Positions 45,752 through 63,775 of a stretch of DNA of 64,000 bases are shown here, in pieces. The stretch comes from Escarpia spicata (taxonomy: Eukaryota > Annelida > Polychaeta > Sabellida > Siboglinidae), in assembly GCA_963995525.1 (NCBI GenBank), contig OZ023213.1, forward strand, positions 15,734,033-15,798,032, read 5' to 3'. Within the stretch, counting starts at the first letter, position 1. Every line of letters begins with the position of its first letter. Position numbers and translations under genes: made by a program. Below the pieces are notes generated by a model. The model was not told the DNA's origin. It searched no databases and saw only the letters and a list, made by a program, of their open reading frames with translations.

Positions 45752-46290
45752 TTAGCTAGTGGTGGTCCATAGCAGACAAACAAGATTATACTTGTCCCAT
45801 GTAATTAATTTAGCGCTCATCGTTTCGAAAGACCGAATGTCGTTGAATGTTTTCACAGCTTTTGCTTTAATGGAATATTTATGCAATATCACAATGCCGC
45901 CACAGCGACGACTGGGCCTTGGATATTGATTGAGGTTACATCCAGGTAGTGTGAGAGCTCTGGTGACCGGGAGGTCAGAGTCTTTATTACAAAGCCAGGT
46001 TTCGGTAATGGCCACAACATCGATATCGTGTATACGTGGACGTGGTCTAAAGTGTCGGTCGTTTTGTTGCGAACATATCTTGATTTGATAAGGCACAAGG
46101 AGACGTGTGTGGTGGGACAGGATAACGGATTTAGGGATAGAGTCAAGGGAAACAGGTTGCCATGTGCTTGTGAAGATGTGCGCACGTAGTGGTTGGGTGG
46201 TCGAAGGCCGATGAATGTGGAGATAGGTTGTTGTTGGTTGGAAGAGAAAGAAGGTACAAAAAAGAGAGAAAAGAACACACCAATCAACAA
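45752..46290 (-). mobile_element. LINE APE endonuclease fragment
   Basis: The frames read LCLIKSRYVRNKTTDTLDH, then DIDVVAITETWLCNKDSDLP, then RRCGGIVILHKYSIKAKAV. The NKT...D and ITETWL motifs are those of the APE domain. One frameshift lies near 46050. Present only in the right arm. Confidence 0.8.
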
Positions 46291-46299
46291 AGCTAGCTG

Positions 46300-47170
46300 T
46301 TCCTCGGTGGAAAGAAAATCGAAAACGTGTACAACTTTGACTATCTCAGCAGCCTGATAACGCCGCCAGTATATTCTTTGCAGACTTAGAAAAGAGAGTT
46401 TTCATTGCCACAGAGAAATCCAATACGCTCTCGAATATAACACACATAGTCTAACAAGGAGGCATTTTGATCTGGCACGGACATCTATATTTTACGCTTC
46501 GGACCGATACTCTTGATATATTGACATAATCAAATCAATATTTATAAACTTTCATCTGAGATGAGTGGCGGCCGAGGCCAGAGGATAGTAACTTAGTTTC
46601 ATATTGGACATCAACGTTCTGACTTCATCCCTAAAGATCATACATTTTGAAGATAGAACCTACGATCGAATTCCTGCGCGGCAGCTTGTCGGGACTGACA
46701 TTAGTACTCTGACACAGATCATTGCAAAGCAAAAACTTTATTTTAGTGTAATTTTCACATAGTCGTGCAGGTCACAAGCGAATGAGCTGAGATTTGTTCG
46801 GAGAACAATCTATCTGCACGTGTCCCCTTCGTCAGTTCATGTTCGAAGAGCGACAGAGACCAGTGAAAGCCACTGCAAACAACCAGACAAAGGAATTATG
46901 TACTGATGATGATATCACCGAACAATAACAACATACAGATACATGTATTTATTGTGGTATAGGTTCACACGGCAATTGTACTATGCTATATGTTCTTGCA
47001 AGATATAGAAGCACGCTTAGAATGAGTTTAAGACAATAACGGTTTTAAGACATGCACTATGGTTTTAAGACATGCACTATTTTAAACGATGGTGATGTCA
47101 GCCGTATTATTACGGAAATTATTATATTTTAAAGAATGTACAGTTGCCTTTTTCAATGTGCGAACGTAAA
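46300..47170. other. No recognisable feature
   Basis: Spacer between the LINE endonuclease fragment and the 3' end of the secreted-protein gene. The 22-bp phrase TGGTTTTAAGACATGCACTA repeats in tandem near 47040-47080. Confidence 0.4.
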
Positions 47171-47177
47171 TATTTGA

Positions 47178-47183
47178 TTTATT
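47178..47183 (-). terminator. Poly(A) signal of the CBM14-like gene
   Basis: AATAAA on the minus strand, about 215 bases after the stop codon at 47396-47398. Confidence 0.5.
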
Positions 47184-47395
47184 GTTATTACTTACAAAAG
47201 TTTAAAAAAATATATAAAATAGTATTGAATACATCATTGAATAGAAAATTCATTGTGTGACGATGATAAATACGCATCATCACCACTATCATCATCCTCA
47301 AATTGAACCACCTAAATTGTGGAAGTTACAACAGACGACGACGACGACGATGAAGACAACCAGTAATACATTTAAATTACCTTCTTGTTGTCTGC

Positions 47396-49565
47396 TTATC
47401 GGTAGCCACAGCAGTTCTTGCACCTGTTGACACAACGGTGACTATTACAGTCGTAGTGACGTCTGCTATAGGGGCATCTCCTGTAGCGAATGGGACGTCC
47501 ATATTTGCAGTAGACGTAGCTTCCGCATCCGTTGCAAACAGTCGACTGCCAGCCGCTGTACTTCTCACAATAATTCTCTCTGCAGCCTGCAATAAACGTT
47601 GCGCTGATATGGTGCTATATATTATTACCACCGGCTTTGCATTCAATCAAGAGGCCCATCGCTTCATGAAATATTTGCATTATGCACCTTGCGTATTCCT
47701 ATTCCTAGACGACGAAATCGGGGGGGGACTTCTATTGGGGGTATTTGGGTGGGAGGGCTGGAAATATGATTAGCCCCCAATGCTATGTCAAGGGGCATAG
47801 TTTGAGATTTTGGTGAGCCTCGGGAGTCGCAGTCGATGTTTAAAGTGAGCCTGGTTAGGGGTGTGGTTGGAAGTTTTGTTTTGGTGAACCGTCAAGGAGG
47901 TTGGAGGGTTTTGGTAAGCAATAACCCCCTTAATACTCCAAATCACATTCTAATGTATCATATTGTATACACGCCAGAACCATTTGGATGTTATACAAAA
48001 TTACAGCGCACGAGTATGTTATTATATATCTCACAGTGACAATCACGTTCAAGGTATTACCGCCATGAGGTATAAATCGGGTTGCAGCACACGTTTTCAG
48101 CATTTCGCAAAATATATATGAAGGTCATTACTATATTGAGAAGAAGTAGATACGAACCACAACGACCGGTTCCCGGGTAGTACGACTGCTTCTGGCCACA
48201 TGAGCGGTAGTGCCCAATGCCTTTGTTGCATTGGTAGTAGTAGCGACCGTTGAAGTAGGACGATGAATAGTCGTACGTACTTTTGGAGTACCTACAGGCA
48301 TCGTTGCATGACCCTTAAACATAAAAATCACATCGCCAATTTAATTTGTTTTTTTAATTAGTCATTTGAAAATTAAATGTAGAACATATATGAAGCGCGT
48401 CAGTGTGGGATCTGAGACAAGCCTACAGTTACATAGGTAGCTCATATTTTAATCTTCCGCTACAAGGTTTAACAAGAGTAAAAAAAGATTGCCATCCAGA
48501 ACCTAAACACCAGATGGCAAGTGGACATGAAAGCCGTTGGTTTGTCAATAGTCCAACATATTTTGTCTTTCCTTCTATGTACAAGCTCTGTCACAGGCGT
48601 TGGCGATCACGACCCCTCAAAACCACGCGGTCGTTTGTAGTTTGTAGAGCATTGTTTTCCTCCTTTCCCACCATCTTCACAAACTATCTATTATTTCTTT
48701 ATTCTCTGGCGTACCATATTGTTTCAAAAGGGTTGATATTTTAAAGACTTGGACACCAAATTGTGTTGACCTGTGTCATCCTCGCCGTACTTACCACAAG
48801 TTCCATACTTATTGACGCACTGATAGGAACTGCAACGGCCGTACACAACTCTCTTGTTGAGACAGCGGTAGTAGTAGGGGAATGGCTTCGACAAAGACGG
48901 GTAGTATTTGTTGGACTGACGATTCCTGCAGCAATCGTAGTTGTAGCCGTTCCAACATCCATCGTAACGGTAGTGCGCTGAAAGGAAAACACGACAACAT
49001 TTGAATTATTCTTTTTAGACTCAAATTCCCTGACACGTGAACGCGCAAGCACACACACGCACACACGCATGCGCACACATACGTTCACATACACGCGCAC
49101 GCATAATGCTCTCTGTTGTGCACCCAGTAGTATGGTGAAAGTGAAGTGTATGTTTTCTTTCATAATTGATGAAGTTATCTTGATGACTTGAAGAATAAAC
49201 AAATTCATTTATGTACAAAACGTAATTACTTCCATGTCATTTAATGCGTCGGTTGTCAGTACACTGTATATTCTTACTTTAATGATAAGTAAGCACATAA
49301 AACACGATGGCTATCCTCTTTAAATCGGTGTACCTCAACGATGTGTGGTGCACGCGCGCTCGTGCGCTCGTGCGTGTGGTGTGTTCGAGTGTATCAATAG
49401 TGCATACGTGCATGTGTACGCGAGTTTGTATGCGTGTGTTACCTTGATGTCAGCCTGCGTGAAATGAACATTAACAAAACGTATTAGCATTATCTATTTT
49501 TGTATCTTACCTTCAGCTGCATATACAGCAGCGAGCACCAGCAACGCGATGAAGAACTTCGCCAT
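47396..49565 (-). CDS. Secreted Cys/Tyr-rich protein, CBM14-like modules
   Basis: Four coding exons on the minus strand: 49511-49565, 48795-48977, 48158-48313 and 47396-47586 (585 nt, 194 aa plus stop). All three introns are phase 1, with GT-AG ends (donors GTAAGA, GTAAGT and a weaker GTTCGT). Exon 1 encodes a signal peptide (MAKFFIALLVLAAVYA). Each later exon encodes one cysteine module. The spacing C-x9-C-x11/12-C after a YYYRC or YYYQC motif (exons 2 and 3), and C-x10-C-x13-C after YVYC (exon 4), resembles the chitin-binding peritrophin-A/CBM14 fold. The mature chain has 23 Cys and abundant Tyr, Asn and Arg. I infer an extracellular protein that binds chitin or a similar matrix. Odd number of Cys and missing canonical positions in modules 1 and 2 mean a different knottin-like fold is possible. 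A pseudogene copy lies in the other arm of island 3. Confidence 0.75.
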
Positions 49566-50063
49566 GATGTCTGGTTATCTTCTGAAAATATGTACACATG
49601 TAGTATTGCAACAATAATGCAACAATAACCGATACTTTAAAAAGCTTTCGTGAATTCTATGTAAGCAAAGTCTTACTTTGCTATCTATAGCGACATGTTC
49701 TATATTAGATAGAATCAATATTGACAAATGCCGTATCATTTAAAGTTCAATTTGTTTTCATAATTTGGAGTTTATGTTAAACCAACAACTCCACCTTTAC
49801 CTTTTGTGAATTCACCTGTTGTTTGTGACATTGGTCTATAGTCAATGCTGATACAATGTGCTGGATTTTCTGCAGGACAAAATGCCCATTCACGATTGTC
49901 CATATTCTGTGAGACGTGTTTAGTTAGAACATATCGCTGGCGTGTACTGGGAGCTAACAGCCACAATTTGTTTGGTCAATAGCGAAGAACGAGATTGTTA
50001 GTCGTATGGTTACTCGAAGTTACCACAATTCTAGAAAAGAAGCACCGGAAACTTCTTACTTAC

Positions 50064-50144
50064 CGTGCAGACAACGAGGTGACCCACAGATCTTCGTCTC
50101 TGAAGCCAATGGTGCTCTAGTCTGGAAATGTCTCTGTATTTATA
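50064..50144 (-). promoter_or_regulatory. Putative promoter and 5' UTR exon of CBM14-like gene
   Basis: On the minus strand TATAAATA (50137-50144) lies about 75 bases before a strong donor (GTAAGT at 50058-50063). With a start site near 50110 this gives a UTR exon of about 45 bases. A matching acceptor (ATTTTCAG) sits 15 bases before the ATG at 49565. The implied intron is about 480 bases. The left arm keeps the acceptor but not this promoter. Confidence 0.5.
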
Positions 50145-50164
50145 CAGATGTGTCTCAATCAATT

Positions 50165-51235
50165 ATCTGTCATTACACGCCCCGTTATTTTTTATGAACA
50201 ACCGTCAGGTTTCACGGATTAGAGCACACAGGGGCGTGGGTGTGGCATCTATGAAACATCGGACACATTAAATTTTGTAGTACGATGAGTTTTTGTGTAT
50301 GGATGTTCTTAAGCAAGCTTCAATCCAAACTCTAATTTTATCAAAGCAATTTTACCAGGCTGTATGTGATAAACAGACAAAAACGCGCTTACCCGAATCA
50401 CCTCAAATATGTATTCCTTTGCTCCGCTCGCTAACCGCTAGAGAACACGCGATTTGTTAACAACGAGGTGTTAACACAGAGGCGTGAATCCATGTATTAC
50501 AACTTAACAAAGACGTCTTAAGTGCGTTACTGACATGCTGACAACAAAACATATGCAAACACTCATACATTTAACGCTATATTCAGGAAACAAGTACCTC
50601 GAACAACATGAAAACCAAACTGATACGAACAACAATATTTACCTTGACTGTTGGGTAGCAAGTAACGAGCTCTATGAATACGTGGTTACTTCGGGAAAAG
50701 TTACACTGGAAGATTGCATGTGAAACCGTCGGTGTTTGTATGTATCATTCGTGTTGTGTTTTGAGGATACACAGAGTGCTCCATGCAATCGTCTTGTTTA
50801 GTATCTACCCAATTGGTCCTGCATACGATTGTTGATCGCTCAAGTAATACACCTTAATAAATTACTGTTTCAAACACTTGATCTTAAAAACGCGGACAGG
50901 CACGCTTACACACATCGTCAAATTTGTCTTAGTGTGCCAACGTAACATATGTATATATTCGTATTAATTTCATTAAACCAAAATATACCAATAAGGCACA
51001 CCGCACGTCGTCGTGACCTTTTAGTAGGGGCACGGTTACATCTGTGGAAAACCATCGATACATTGTACGTGCGTCGAGGTGAACATATAATAAACTGTCG
51101 CGTAGTGAACGGGGATATATCAGTTTATGTTTGCAACTCCAAAGAAACTGACTATAATCATAACATATTTTCAAATGTTAATACATTCAAATTTAACGAA
51201 TATTATTTTTGGTAAAGAGTAGATTGGACAGCGCG
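50165..51235. other. No recognisable feature
   Basis: AT-rich sequence upstream of the CBM14-like gene. No supportable frame or repeat; possible distal regulatory DNA. Confidence 0.35.
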
Positions 51236-51269
51236 CACACGCACATATGCACACCCGCACATACCCACC

Positions 51270-51293
51270 GACGAACACACACACACACACACA

Positions 51294-51345
<52 letters not shown>
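51270..51345 (+). repeat. (AC)n microsatellite at segment boundary
   Basis: Marks the right edge of the 33.6-kb segment. R copy 2 resumes immediately after it with CAAACACGCAGGCACGCC. Confidence 0.85.
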
Positions 51346-51349
<4 letters not shown>

Positions 51350-51861
51350 CGCAGGCACGCCTACCACAATACAAACAGCAAGTAGACGTTACTTTTCGAT
51401 CATTTGTTTGTGAACAAGTTCATCTTTTCCATGCACAACTATACTAGTTTTTATGGGATTCTGTTGTTTATCTGATCTGTTTGTGATATTCCAACATTGT
51501 GGTTTGCTTATGAAAAGTTCACTACAGACCAAACATTTTCTGTTGTATGCTAATAAATAAACGAGTAAAACACTCCTGTTCTGTGTGTCATGGAAAACCC
51601 AAATACATCAAAGAAGTTAGTCATCAAAAAGAAGTGCCATGTCTATGTCGATTGTTCGCAAATAGTTGTATGAAAAACACGAACTCGGCCGGTAAGCGGG
51701 TATTTCATATCGTTTAGCACTCACGTTAGCACGAAAGCATTGTCAAAATTCAAAGTATTTATAACTTTTAAATGTCAACTCAAGAGATTTTTACAAGTAA
51801 ATATATTAGTGACTTTTATAATTAACATTCATTTGTTCTATTTTAATGAAAACGTCACATG

Positions 51862-51909
<48 letters not shown>

Positions 51910-52864
51910 GACCGTACACCAACTGAGAGATAACATTTCAGTGCATTTTGTGTTGCAAAGTGGAACTTTTCCAAAATCCATATCACAACTTGTCTAATTG
52001 TTAATGTATAATTTAACAAATTCATCTCTTTGTCGACAACGACAGGCACCTTTTGAAAAGGTTGACGCAGACAAAGAATTTTTTAATTTAGTAACTAATG
52101 CCTTTTTAGTCATTATTCTTCACACTTCGTGTTCAAGACCTCGAATCATGATGACGTCAATGCAGCATAAAACTTAGTAAAAATTATCAATTTCGCTCAT
52201 GCAAAACATTTAGTTATACGTACTGTTTTTCAATGGTGAATAAATACAGTTGTGACACGGAAGAAAGTGGTTCTGTCGATGTCACCAGAAAGATGATATA
52301 TTTTGTCATTTTGTTTTTAAAATGTTATGAACAGAAAACGGATAATGCTTATATCGTGAGCACGTACAGCAATTGCATTTGATTCATTACAAACCTATCA
52401 TTGTATCATTTCTTATTTTTATATTATTTTGAGTCATTTGTAAATATGGAACACAACGTCAGCTCACAGAAAATATAATGTTTTGCAACGTTCGTGATTC
52501 ATGACTAAACCATATTGTCTATGTTTACATGTGTGTGTGTATGTATTTGTGCGTGTTTGAAGTATGAATAAATGTATGTATATGTATGTATGCATATATG
52601 TACGTATGTATGTATGTACATATAAATATGTATATACATATACACATACATACACAAATACATACTCGCATACCCACATTCATGCAACATGCACACACGA
52701 GCACTCGCACACACGCGCACGCACAACTGAGGGATAATAGTGTGTATGTATGTACGTATACATGCGTGCATGCATACACACACACATAGATACATATATA
52801 CATACATACATACGCGCGCACACAAACACACATACATACATACATACGTACATTCGTACATTCA

Positions 52865-52896
<32 letters not shown>

Positions 52897-54560
52897 CATA
52901 CATACTCACATACCCATATACATGCATATATACATACGCACACGCATATACACGCACGCACACCCACACGCGCGCGCCAGTACGCATGCATACACGCATG
53001 CATACACACAGACCGTACACCAACTGAGATATAATATTTCAGTGCATTTTGTGTTACAAATTGGAACTTTTCCAAACTTCATGTCACCACTTGTCTAGTT
53101 GTTAATGGATATTTTGACAAACTGATCTTTTTGTCGCCAGCGGCGGGCACCTTTTGACTGAGTTGATGCAGATAAATAATTGTATATTTGAGTAACTATA
53201 TGAAAAAATTCGTTCAGTTGTCATGAATAACCCGAATACTACACAGATGTTAAAGCAATGAAAAGATATAAATTTTTGTGTCGTATTTTGTCGGAAACAG
53301 TTGTATGACATACACGAATTTGTGGTCGGTAAGCGGATCTTTCTTTTCTTCTGACAGGATCGTCAGTACGGAAGCACTGGCAAAACGGGTTAGGAAATGC
53401 AATACTATAAATTCCATTTTGACAATGATCGTACAAACAAACCATAAGTTGTCATCAAACCGCGCATGCAAATCACTAAACATTGTAATTACTGCATACG
53501 ACGACCTTCGCGAAGCGAAGAAGACAATATATTTATCATCGTCTATTGTCACTGTGTCGGGACTTTATCTTGCTTTGTGTTCTCGTGGCCTCTGCATCGC
53601 GACTGCGTCGAAAGGACACAGTAGCGGCTATCGTTTCGTTGCGTCAAGTTGGTCGATTATATGCTGTACTCTCCCAATAGCTAGGGTCCATATTACAGTT
53701 CTTGTTGGATGCCGTCTGTTTGTGTTGATATCGTTTCTTTTCATACATACAACAAAAACAATATTATCTCTCAGTTGTGATTTCGCGATTGTGCATGAAC
53801 GAATTTGATATACGTGTGTATGTCTGTATGTATTTGGTGTACATGTGTATGTAGGCATGTATGTATGTATGTATGTATGTATGTATAGGTGTACATGTGT
53901 ACGTGTCTACGTGTCTACGAGTGTATGTGTGTACGTGTGTACGTGTGTACGTGTGTACGTGTGTACGTGTGTACGTGTGTACGTGTGTACGTGTGTACGT
54001 GTGTACGTGTGTACGTGTGTACGTGTGTGCGTGTGTACGTGTGTACGTGTGTACGTGTGTACGTGTGTGTATGTACGTGTGTGTATGTATGTGTGTGTAA
54101 GTATGTATGTATGTATGTATGTACGTATGTACGTATGTACGTATGTACGTATGTACGTATGCACGTATGTATGTATGTATGTATGTATGTATGTATGTAT
54201 GTATGTATGTATGTATTATTGTATGTATGTATGTATGTATGAATGGATGTATGTATGAATGTATGAATGTATGTATGTATGTATGAATGGATGTATGTAT
54301 GTATGTATGTATGTATGTATGTGTGTATGCATGCAAGTACGTCGGCATGCAAGTATGTATGTACGTGTGGGTCATTTTCAAATGTCATTATACTGTCGGT
54401 GACCTATAGTTTGATCTTTTCTCGTTTCCACGGAAATGGACAAAACAAAGTAATCTTTGCATATAGTATGTGAACCACATATATACATATATAAATATAT
54501 ATATACATATTTATATGTACACACTTAGATACATACATACATAGATGCATACATATACAT
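51341..54560 (+). repeat. Repeat unit R copy 2, arm A (rest)
   Basis: Matches 645-4255 with substitutions, shorter microsatellites and a longer (GTGTAC)n/(GTAT)n block at 53860-54340. It carries a reversed LINE tail at 53430-53720. Confidence 0.8.
53860..54345 (+). repeat. (GTGTAC)n and (GTAT)n array
   Basis: GTGTAC-type units of 8-bp phase to about 54075, GTAC/GTAT to 54160, then GTAT with GAAT variants. Confidence 0.9.
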
Positions 54561-54600
54561 ACATGCAAACACACACGCATACATACATACACACACATGC
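54540..54600 (+). other. Empty site corresponding to island 1
   Basis: Reads GATGCATACATATACATACA directly followed by TGCAAACACACACGC. In copy 1 the same flanks (4240-4264 and 13857-13900) are separated by island 1 and one CATATA. The match is limited by microsatellite-like flanks. Confidence 0.65.
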
Positions 54601-56432
54601 AAACATATAAAATATGGTTTAGGCATTAATCACGAACGTTGCAAAACATTATATTTCCTGTGAGCGAGAGTTGTGTTTGATATTTTAAAATGATTCTCGT
54701 AAATAATACAATGATAGGTTTCTAATGAATCAAATCCAATTGCTATGCGTGCTCACGATATAAGCATTATCCATTTTCTGATCCTAACATTTTAAAAACA
54801 AAATGACAAAATATATAAATTTTCTGGTGACGTCGATAGAACCATTTTCTTCTGTGTGACAAATATATGTATTCACCTTTGAAAAACTGAACGTGTAGCT
54901 AAGTGTTTTGCTTAAAGCGACATCGATAGTTTTTTCTAAGTTTTACGCTGGATTGACGTCATATAAAACGAGGTCTGGAACACGAAGTCTGAAGAATAAT
55001 GACTAAAAAGGCATGTCGCACAGAAGGACACAATGAAAAGGCTCCTAATAAATTAAGTAGCTGTCACAGCATATACAAGATATGACAGAACACAGAACTA
55101 TAGTATAGAGTATCACGGCATATTATTAATGTTGTTTCGAGGTACAACGTGGTGAGTGAACCATAATTGCGGAGTGACAAGTAAGTACGATTTTTTTGTA
55201 GTTTATCAAGCTTATCAATTAGCCTAATAAAATTGCTTCGAATTTATTCTAGTTTGTGTTGTCGCAGATTAAAATAAAATGTATTTGTAGTTTTCGGGTT
55301 TTTCATGACAACTAAACGAATGGGTTTTAGTCATTTAGTTACTAATTTTGAAAATTCCTTTTCTGCGTCAACCTTTTCAAAAGATGCCTGCCGTTTTCAA
55401 CAAAATATCAGTTTGTCAAATAAACAATTAACAACTAGACAAGTGTTGACATAAAATTTAAAAAAATATCCAATTTGCAACACAAAATGCACTGAAGTAT
55501 CATTTTTTCAGTTAGTGTATGGTCTCTATGCTGCGTGCGGGCGTGCGTGCGTGCGGGCGTGCGTACGGGCGTGGGTGCGAGCGTAGGTGCGTGCTAAAGG
55601 TCTACAGAGCGATTGTCACAACATCATTTCTCTACGCGAGTGAGAAATGGACCGTGTACCAGCGCTGTGCCAAGAGATTAAACCACTAAGACGCAGGACA
55701 AAGTACCAGACACTGAGGTGCTAGCCCAGGCTGGCTTACTAAGTGTAAACATCATGTTGAATCAGGCACAGTTAAGATGGGCTGGCCACGTGCTCAGAAT
55801 GCCAGACACCTATGCCAAAGAAGTTGTTCTCCTGTTAGCTGTCAATCGGAACACGCTCTCTTTCAGAAAAAAGAAACGATATAATCACAAACAGAAGACA
55901 TCCATCAAGAACTGTAATATGGACCCTGGCTGTTGGGAGAGGACAGCATATAATCGACCAACTTGACGCACCGAAACCATAGCCGCTGCTGTGTCTTTTG
56001 AACACTGTCATGTTACTGAGGCCAAGAGGAGACGAAGCAAGAGAAAGTGTCGACAAAGTGAAAATTGACGATGATAAAAATATTGTCTTCTTCGCTTCGC
56101 GAATGGCGTCATCTCCAGTGATTACAATGTTTATTGATTTGTATGCGCGATTTGCCGACAGCTTATAACGTTGGTTATACGATCATTGTCAAAATGTAAT
56201 TTGTAAAATTGCATTCCCCAAACCATTTTGCTAGTGCTTCCGTGCTGACTAGCGTGCTAGAAGACACAAAAGAGCCGCTTTCCGACCACACATTCGTGTA
56301 TGTCATACAACTGTTTCCAACAAAATAAGACTCAAACATTTCTACTTTTTCATGGCTTTAACTTCTGTGAAGTATTCGGGTTTTTGGTGACAAGTGGACG
56401 AACGGGATTTCGTCATTAGGTTACTAAATTAC

Positions 56433-56508
<76 letters not shown>

Positions 56509-56612
56509 TACTACATACACGTATACTTTCATACATACATACATACGTACATACATAGTACATACGTATGTATGTGTTGATGTGTGTATGTATGTATGTA
56601 AGTATATGTGTA
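54601..56612 (+). repeat. Repeat unit R copy 2, arm A'
   Basis: Direct match to 13905-15785: repeat X (54610-55500), degenerate GTGC array (55530-55600), LINE tail, then a 375-bp shared block. A longer (AC)n lies at 56435-56502. Confidence 0.8.
55590..56060 (+). mobile_element. LINE ORF2 C-terminus, best preserved copy
   Basis: Reads SEKWTVYQRCAKRLNH, then VLAQAGLLSVNIMLNQAQLR, WAGHVLRMPDTYAKEVVLL, KKRYNHKQKTSIKNCNM and CWERTAYNRPT followed by TGA. The RM and DPGCWERTAYNRPT readings are closer to the family consensus than in the copy at 14840-15300. Confidence 0.75.
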
Positions 56613-56937
56613 CGTGGAGCGCAGTAGCGCAGCTGTAAGAGCTCCGGCTTCTCGACTGAGAGAACGCGGGTTCGAATCATATGCGGCGGTTTCAAACCTT
56701 GGGCATGTTCATTAACTTTACATTGCTTGAGTTCACTCAGCTGTATGAATCAGTAACTGGCAGTAGACAGTAGTGGTTATTTATGTACGAATAATTGCAG
56801 CGTAACTTAATACTTGTCACAGAAATCGAGATGTTGTTTTGTTTGAAAAGGTCTGCTAGGGAGTATAGTGTAAAGCGCTTTGAACTGTTCTGAGGACTGG
56901 ATACTCCGGTATATAAGAACTTACTTTTACTTTTACG
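56613..56937 (+). mobile_element. tRNA-derived SINE, about 325 bp
   Basis: Box A TAGCGCAGCTG (56625-56635) and box B GTTCGAATC (56670-56678) fit RNA polymerase III promoter consensus exactly. The body has AGTTCACTCAGCTGTATGA and AGTAACTGGCAGTAGACAG, similar to a core shared by many animal SINEs. The 3' part (GTAAAGCGCTTTGAAC, then CGGTATATAAGAAC) ends in TTACTTTTACTTTTA repeats, as expected for a LINE-mobilised SINE. Confidence 0.8.
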
Positions 56938-56999
56938 TATGTATGTACGTATGTATGTGTGTAAATATATGTGTATTTATGTATGTATGTATGTATGTA

Positions 57000-57665
<666 letters not shown>

Positions 57666-58739
57666 ATAGTGCATAGCCAGATTTCGATTTACCCTCAATG
57701 CCCCAAATTTGATATGTTCACGTTACCACCGAATAGAAACATAAATCAATCAAGTTGTCACGATGTGGTGTTTAGTACTTAACATGGGTTGGTAGTGTAT
57801 ATGAAAGATTACAGTTGGGGTTACCCTGTACGGCTACTGACGGCTGGCTAGTGCCTACGCAATAATGTGAATGCTCTGGGGAGGTAGCATAGGTTCAGAT
57901 TTCAAATGACTGAGGAAACTGTACATTATAGGTAGGGTAGACAGGTAGGAAAATAGAATCTATAGAAGTATGTATGTATGTAAATATATGTGTATGTATG
58001 TATGTTTGTATGTATGTACGTATATGTGTATGTACGTACGTACGTACGTATGTATGAATGTATTTGTGTATGTATTTGTGCATGTATATATGTATGTATG
58101 TATGTATGTAAGTATGTATGTATGTATGTATGTATATATGTATGCATGTGTGTATGTGTGTATGTGTGTGTGTATGTGCGTTTGTATGTGGGTATGTATG
58201 TAAGATTACAGTTGGGGTTACCCTGTACGGCTACTGACGGCTGGCTAGTGCCTACGCAATAATGTGAATGCTCTGGGGAGGTAGCATAGGGTCAGATTTC
58301 AAATGTCTGAGGAAACTGTCATTACAGTTAGGGTAGACAGGTAGGAAAATAGAATCTAACGTTACATAATTATAGAAAGGGTAGGCAGCTGTATATGTAT
58401 AGTATCTGTGGTACGGGTGAACATTTAGAGGGTATAATTTTATAGCGTATAGGAATGTCGAAATAATAAAAATCTATGTTCATGTTGAATTATTGTATTA
58501 CCTATTGAGCGGTGAATATAATTGTTTGTGCTGCCGCATTAGAAGAGGTCACATAACAGATTCAAAAATATGGTTAATTAACTGAGGTTAGGCAAGGATA
58601 GAACTCAGCAGTCCAGAGTGATCCACAGACAGGACGATATAACCTGGTCTTCTCTGTAATGAGAAATTATTACTGTGTGGTTATAAAACCCAGACCTCGA
58701 AGCCATTCTGAGCGGTTGCTTAGACGATGATATATAGCG
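57666..58739 (+). repeat. Repeat unit R copy 2 tail (B) with internal duplication
   Basis: Matches 16461-17132, plus a 145-bp direct duplication (57818-57962 and 58213-58352; begins GGTTACCCTGTACGGCTACT) enclosing a (GTAT)n array at 57967-58200. Copy 1 has the 145-bp segment once. Confidence 0.85.
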
Positions 58740-63081
<4,342 letters not shown>

Positions 63082-63709
63082 AGTAGTAAAGGAGGTCCCT
63101 TAGCGGGGACGCTTTCCGTTTTCCGTTGAGGAAGAACAAAAGTACCCGGATGTAGGTCAAGGTCAAGTACCCGAATCTAGGTCAAGGTCAAAGGTCAAGT
63201 GGCCCCACTTGACGGATAGGTCATGAACTAAAATAGAGCCACCCGGCGGAATTTTTATCAACTAAAACAGCGTCAACTGGCGTATTTTTTACGGACTAAA
63301 CAGCGCCACCTAGCGGATTTTTTACGAACTAAATATATGCACCAAAGTTCAGTACTTCCAAAATTCGTGCGTCTTATTTTGACCAGAAGCGTCACCTGAC
63401 GGACTTTTCGTGATCTAAATAGCCCCTAGCGGATAGGTTATAAACTACAAGTGGTGCCACCTTGTGGATAACTTGTGAACTAAATGTTCGAGTACTGCCA
63501 TAATTGGTGCGTCTTATATATATATATAAAAGTGGCCTTCTCCGGCTACGGGCCCACTCGACCTCTCGACCCCGATTTCGTCTCTGTCATCAGCTCCGGC
63601 AACCGAACCAACCACCAATGATCTACTCTACTGTATACACCTTTAATTTCTACTCCGAGGTCCGTGCTCGTTCGGCACGCCCACGTGACCTTTCGGCACA
63701 TTCACTAAC

Positions 63710-63717
63710 TATATAAG
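63710..63717 (+). promoter_or_regulatory. TATA box of second zinc-ribbon gene copy
   Basis: TATATAAG, identical in context to 4891-4898, with the CACGTG E-box upstream. Confidence 0.6.
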
Positions 63718-63775
63718 CGCGGTATTTTCCCAATCGGGCCATCATTCGTATTACGACGACAGCACGGCTAACATC

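Noticed and set aside
48403..48744. 113-aa frame inside intron 2 of the CBM14-like gene (and 38602-38936 in the left arm)
   Set aside because: It lies wholly within an intron, differs in strand and frame between the two arms, and has no motif.
56613..56690. A tRNA gene
   Set aside because: Boxes A and B are present, but the segment continues into a SINE body with a LINE-like tail and no plausible cloverleaf acceptor pairing was seen; a second copy at 15785 has the same body.
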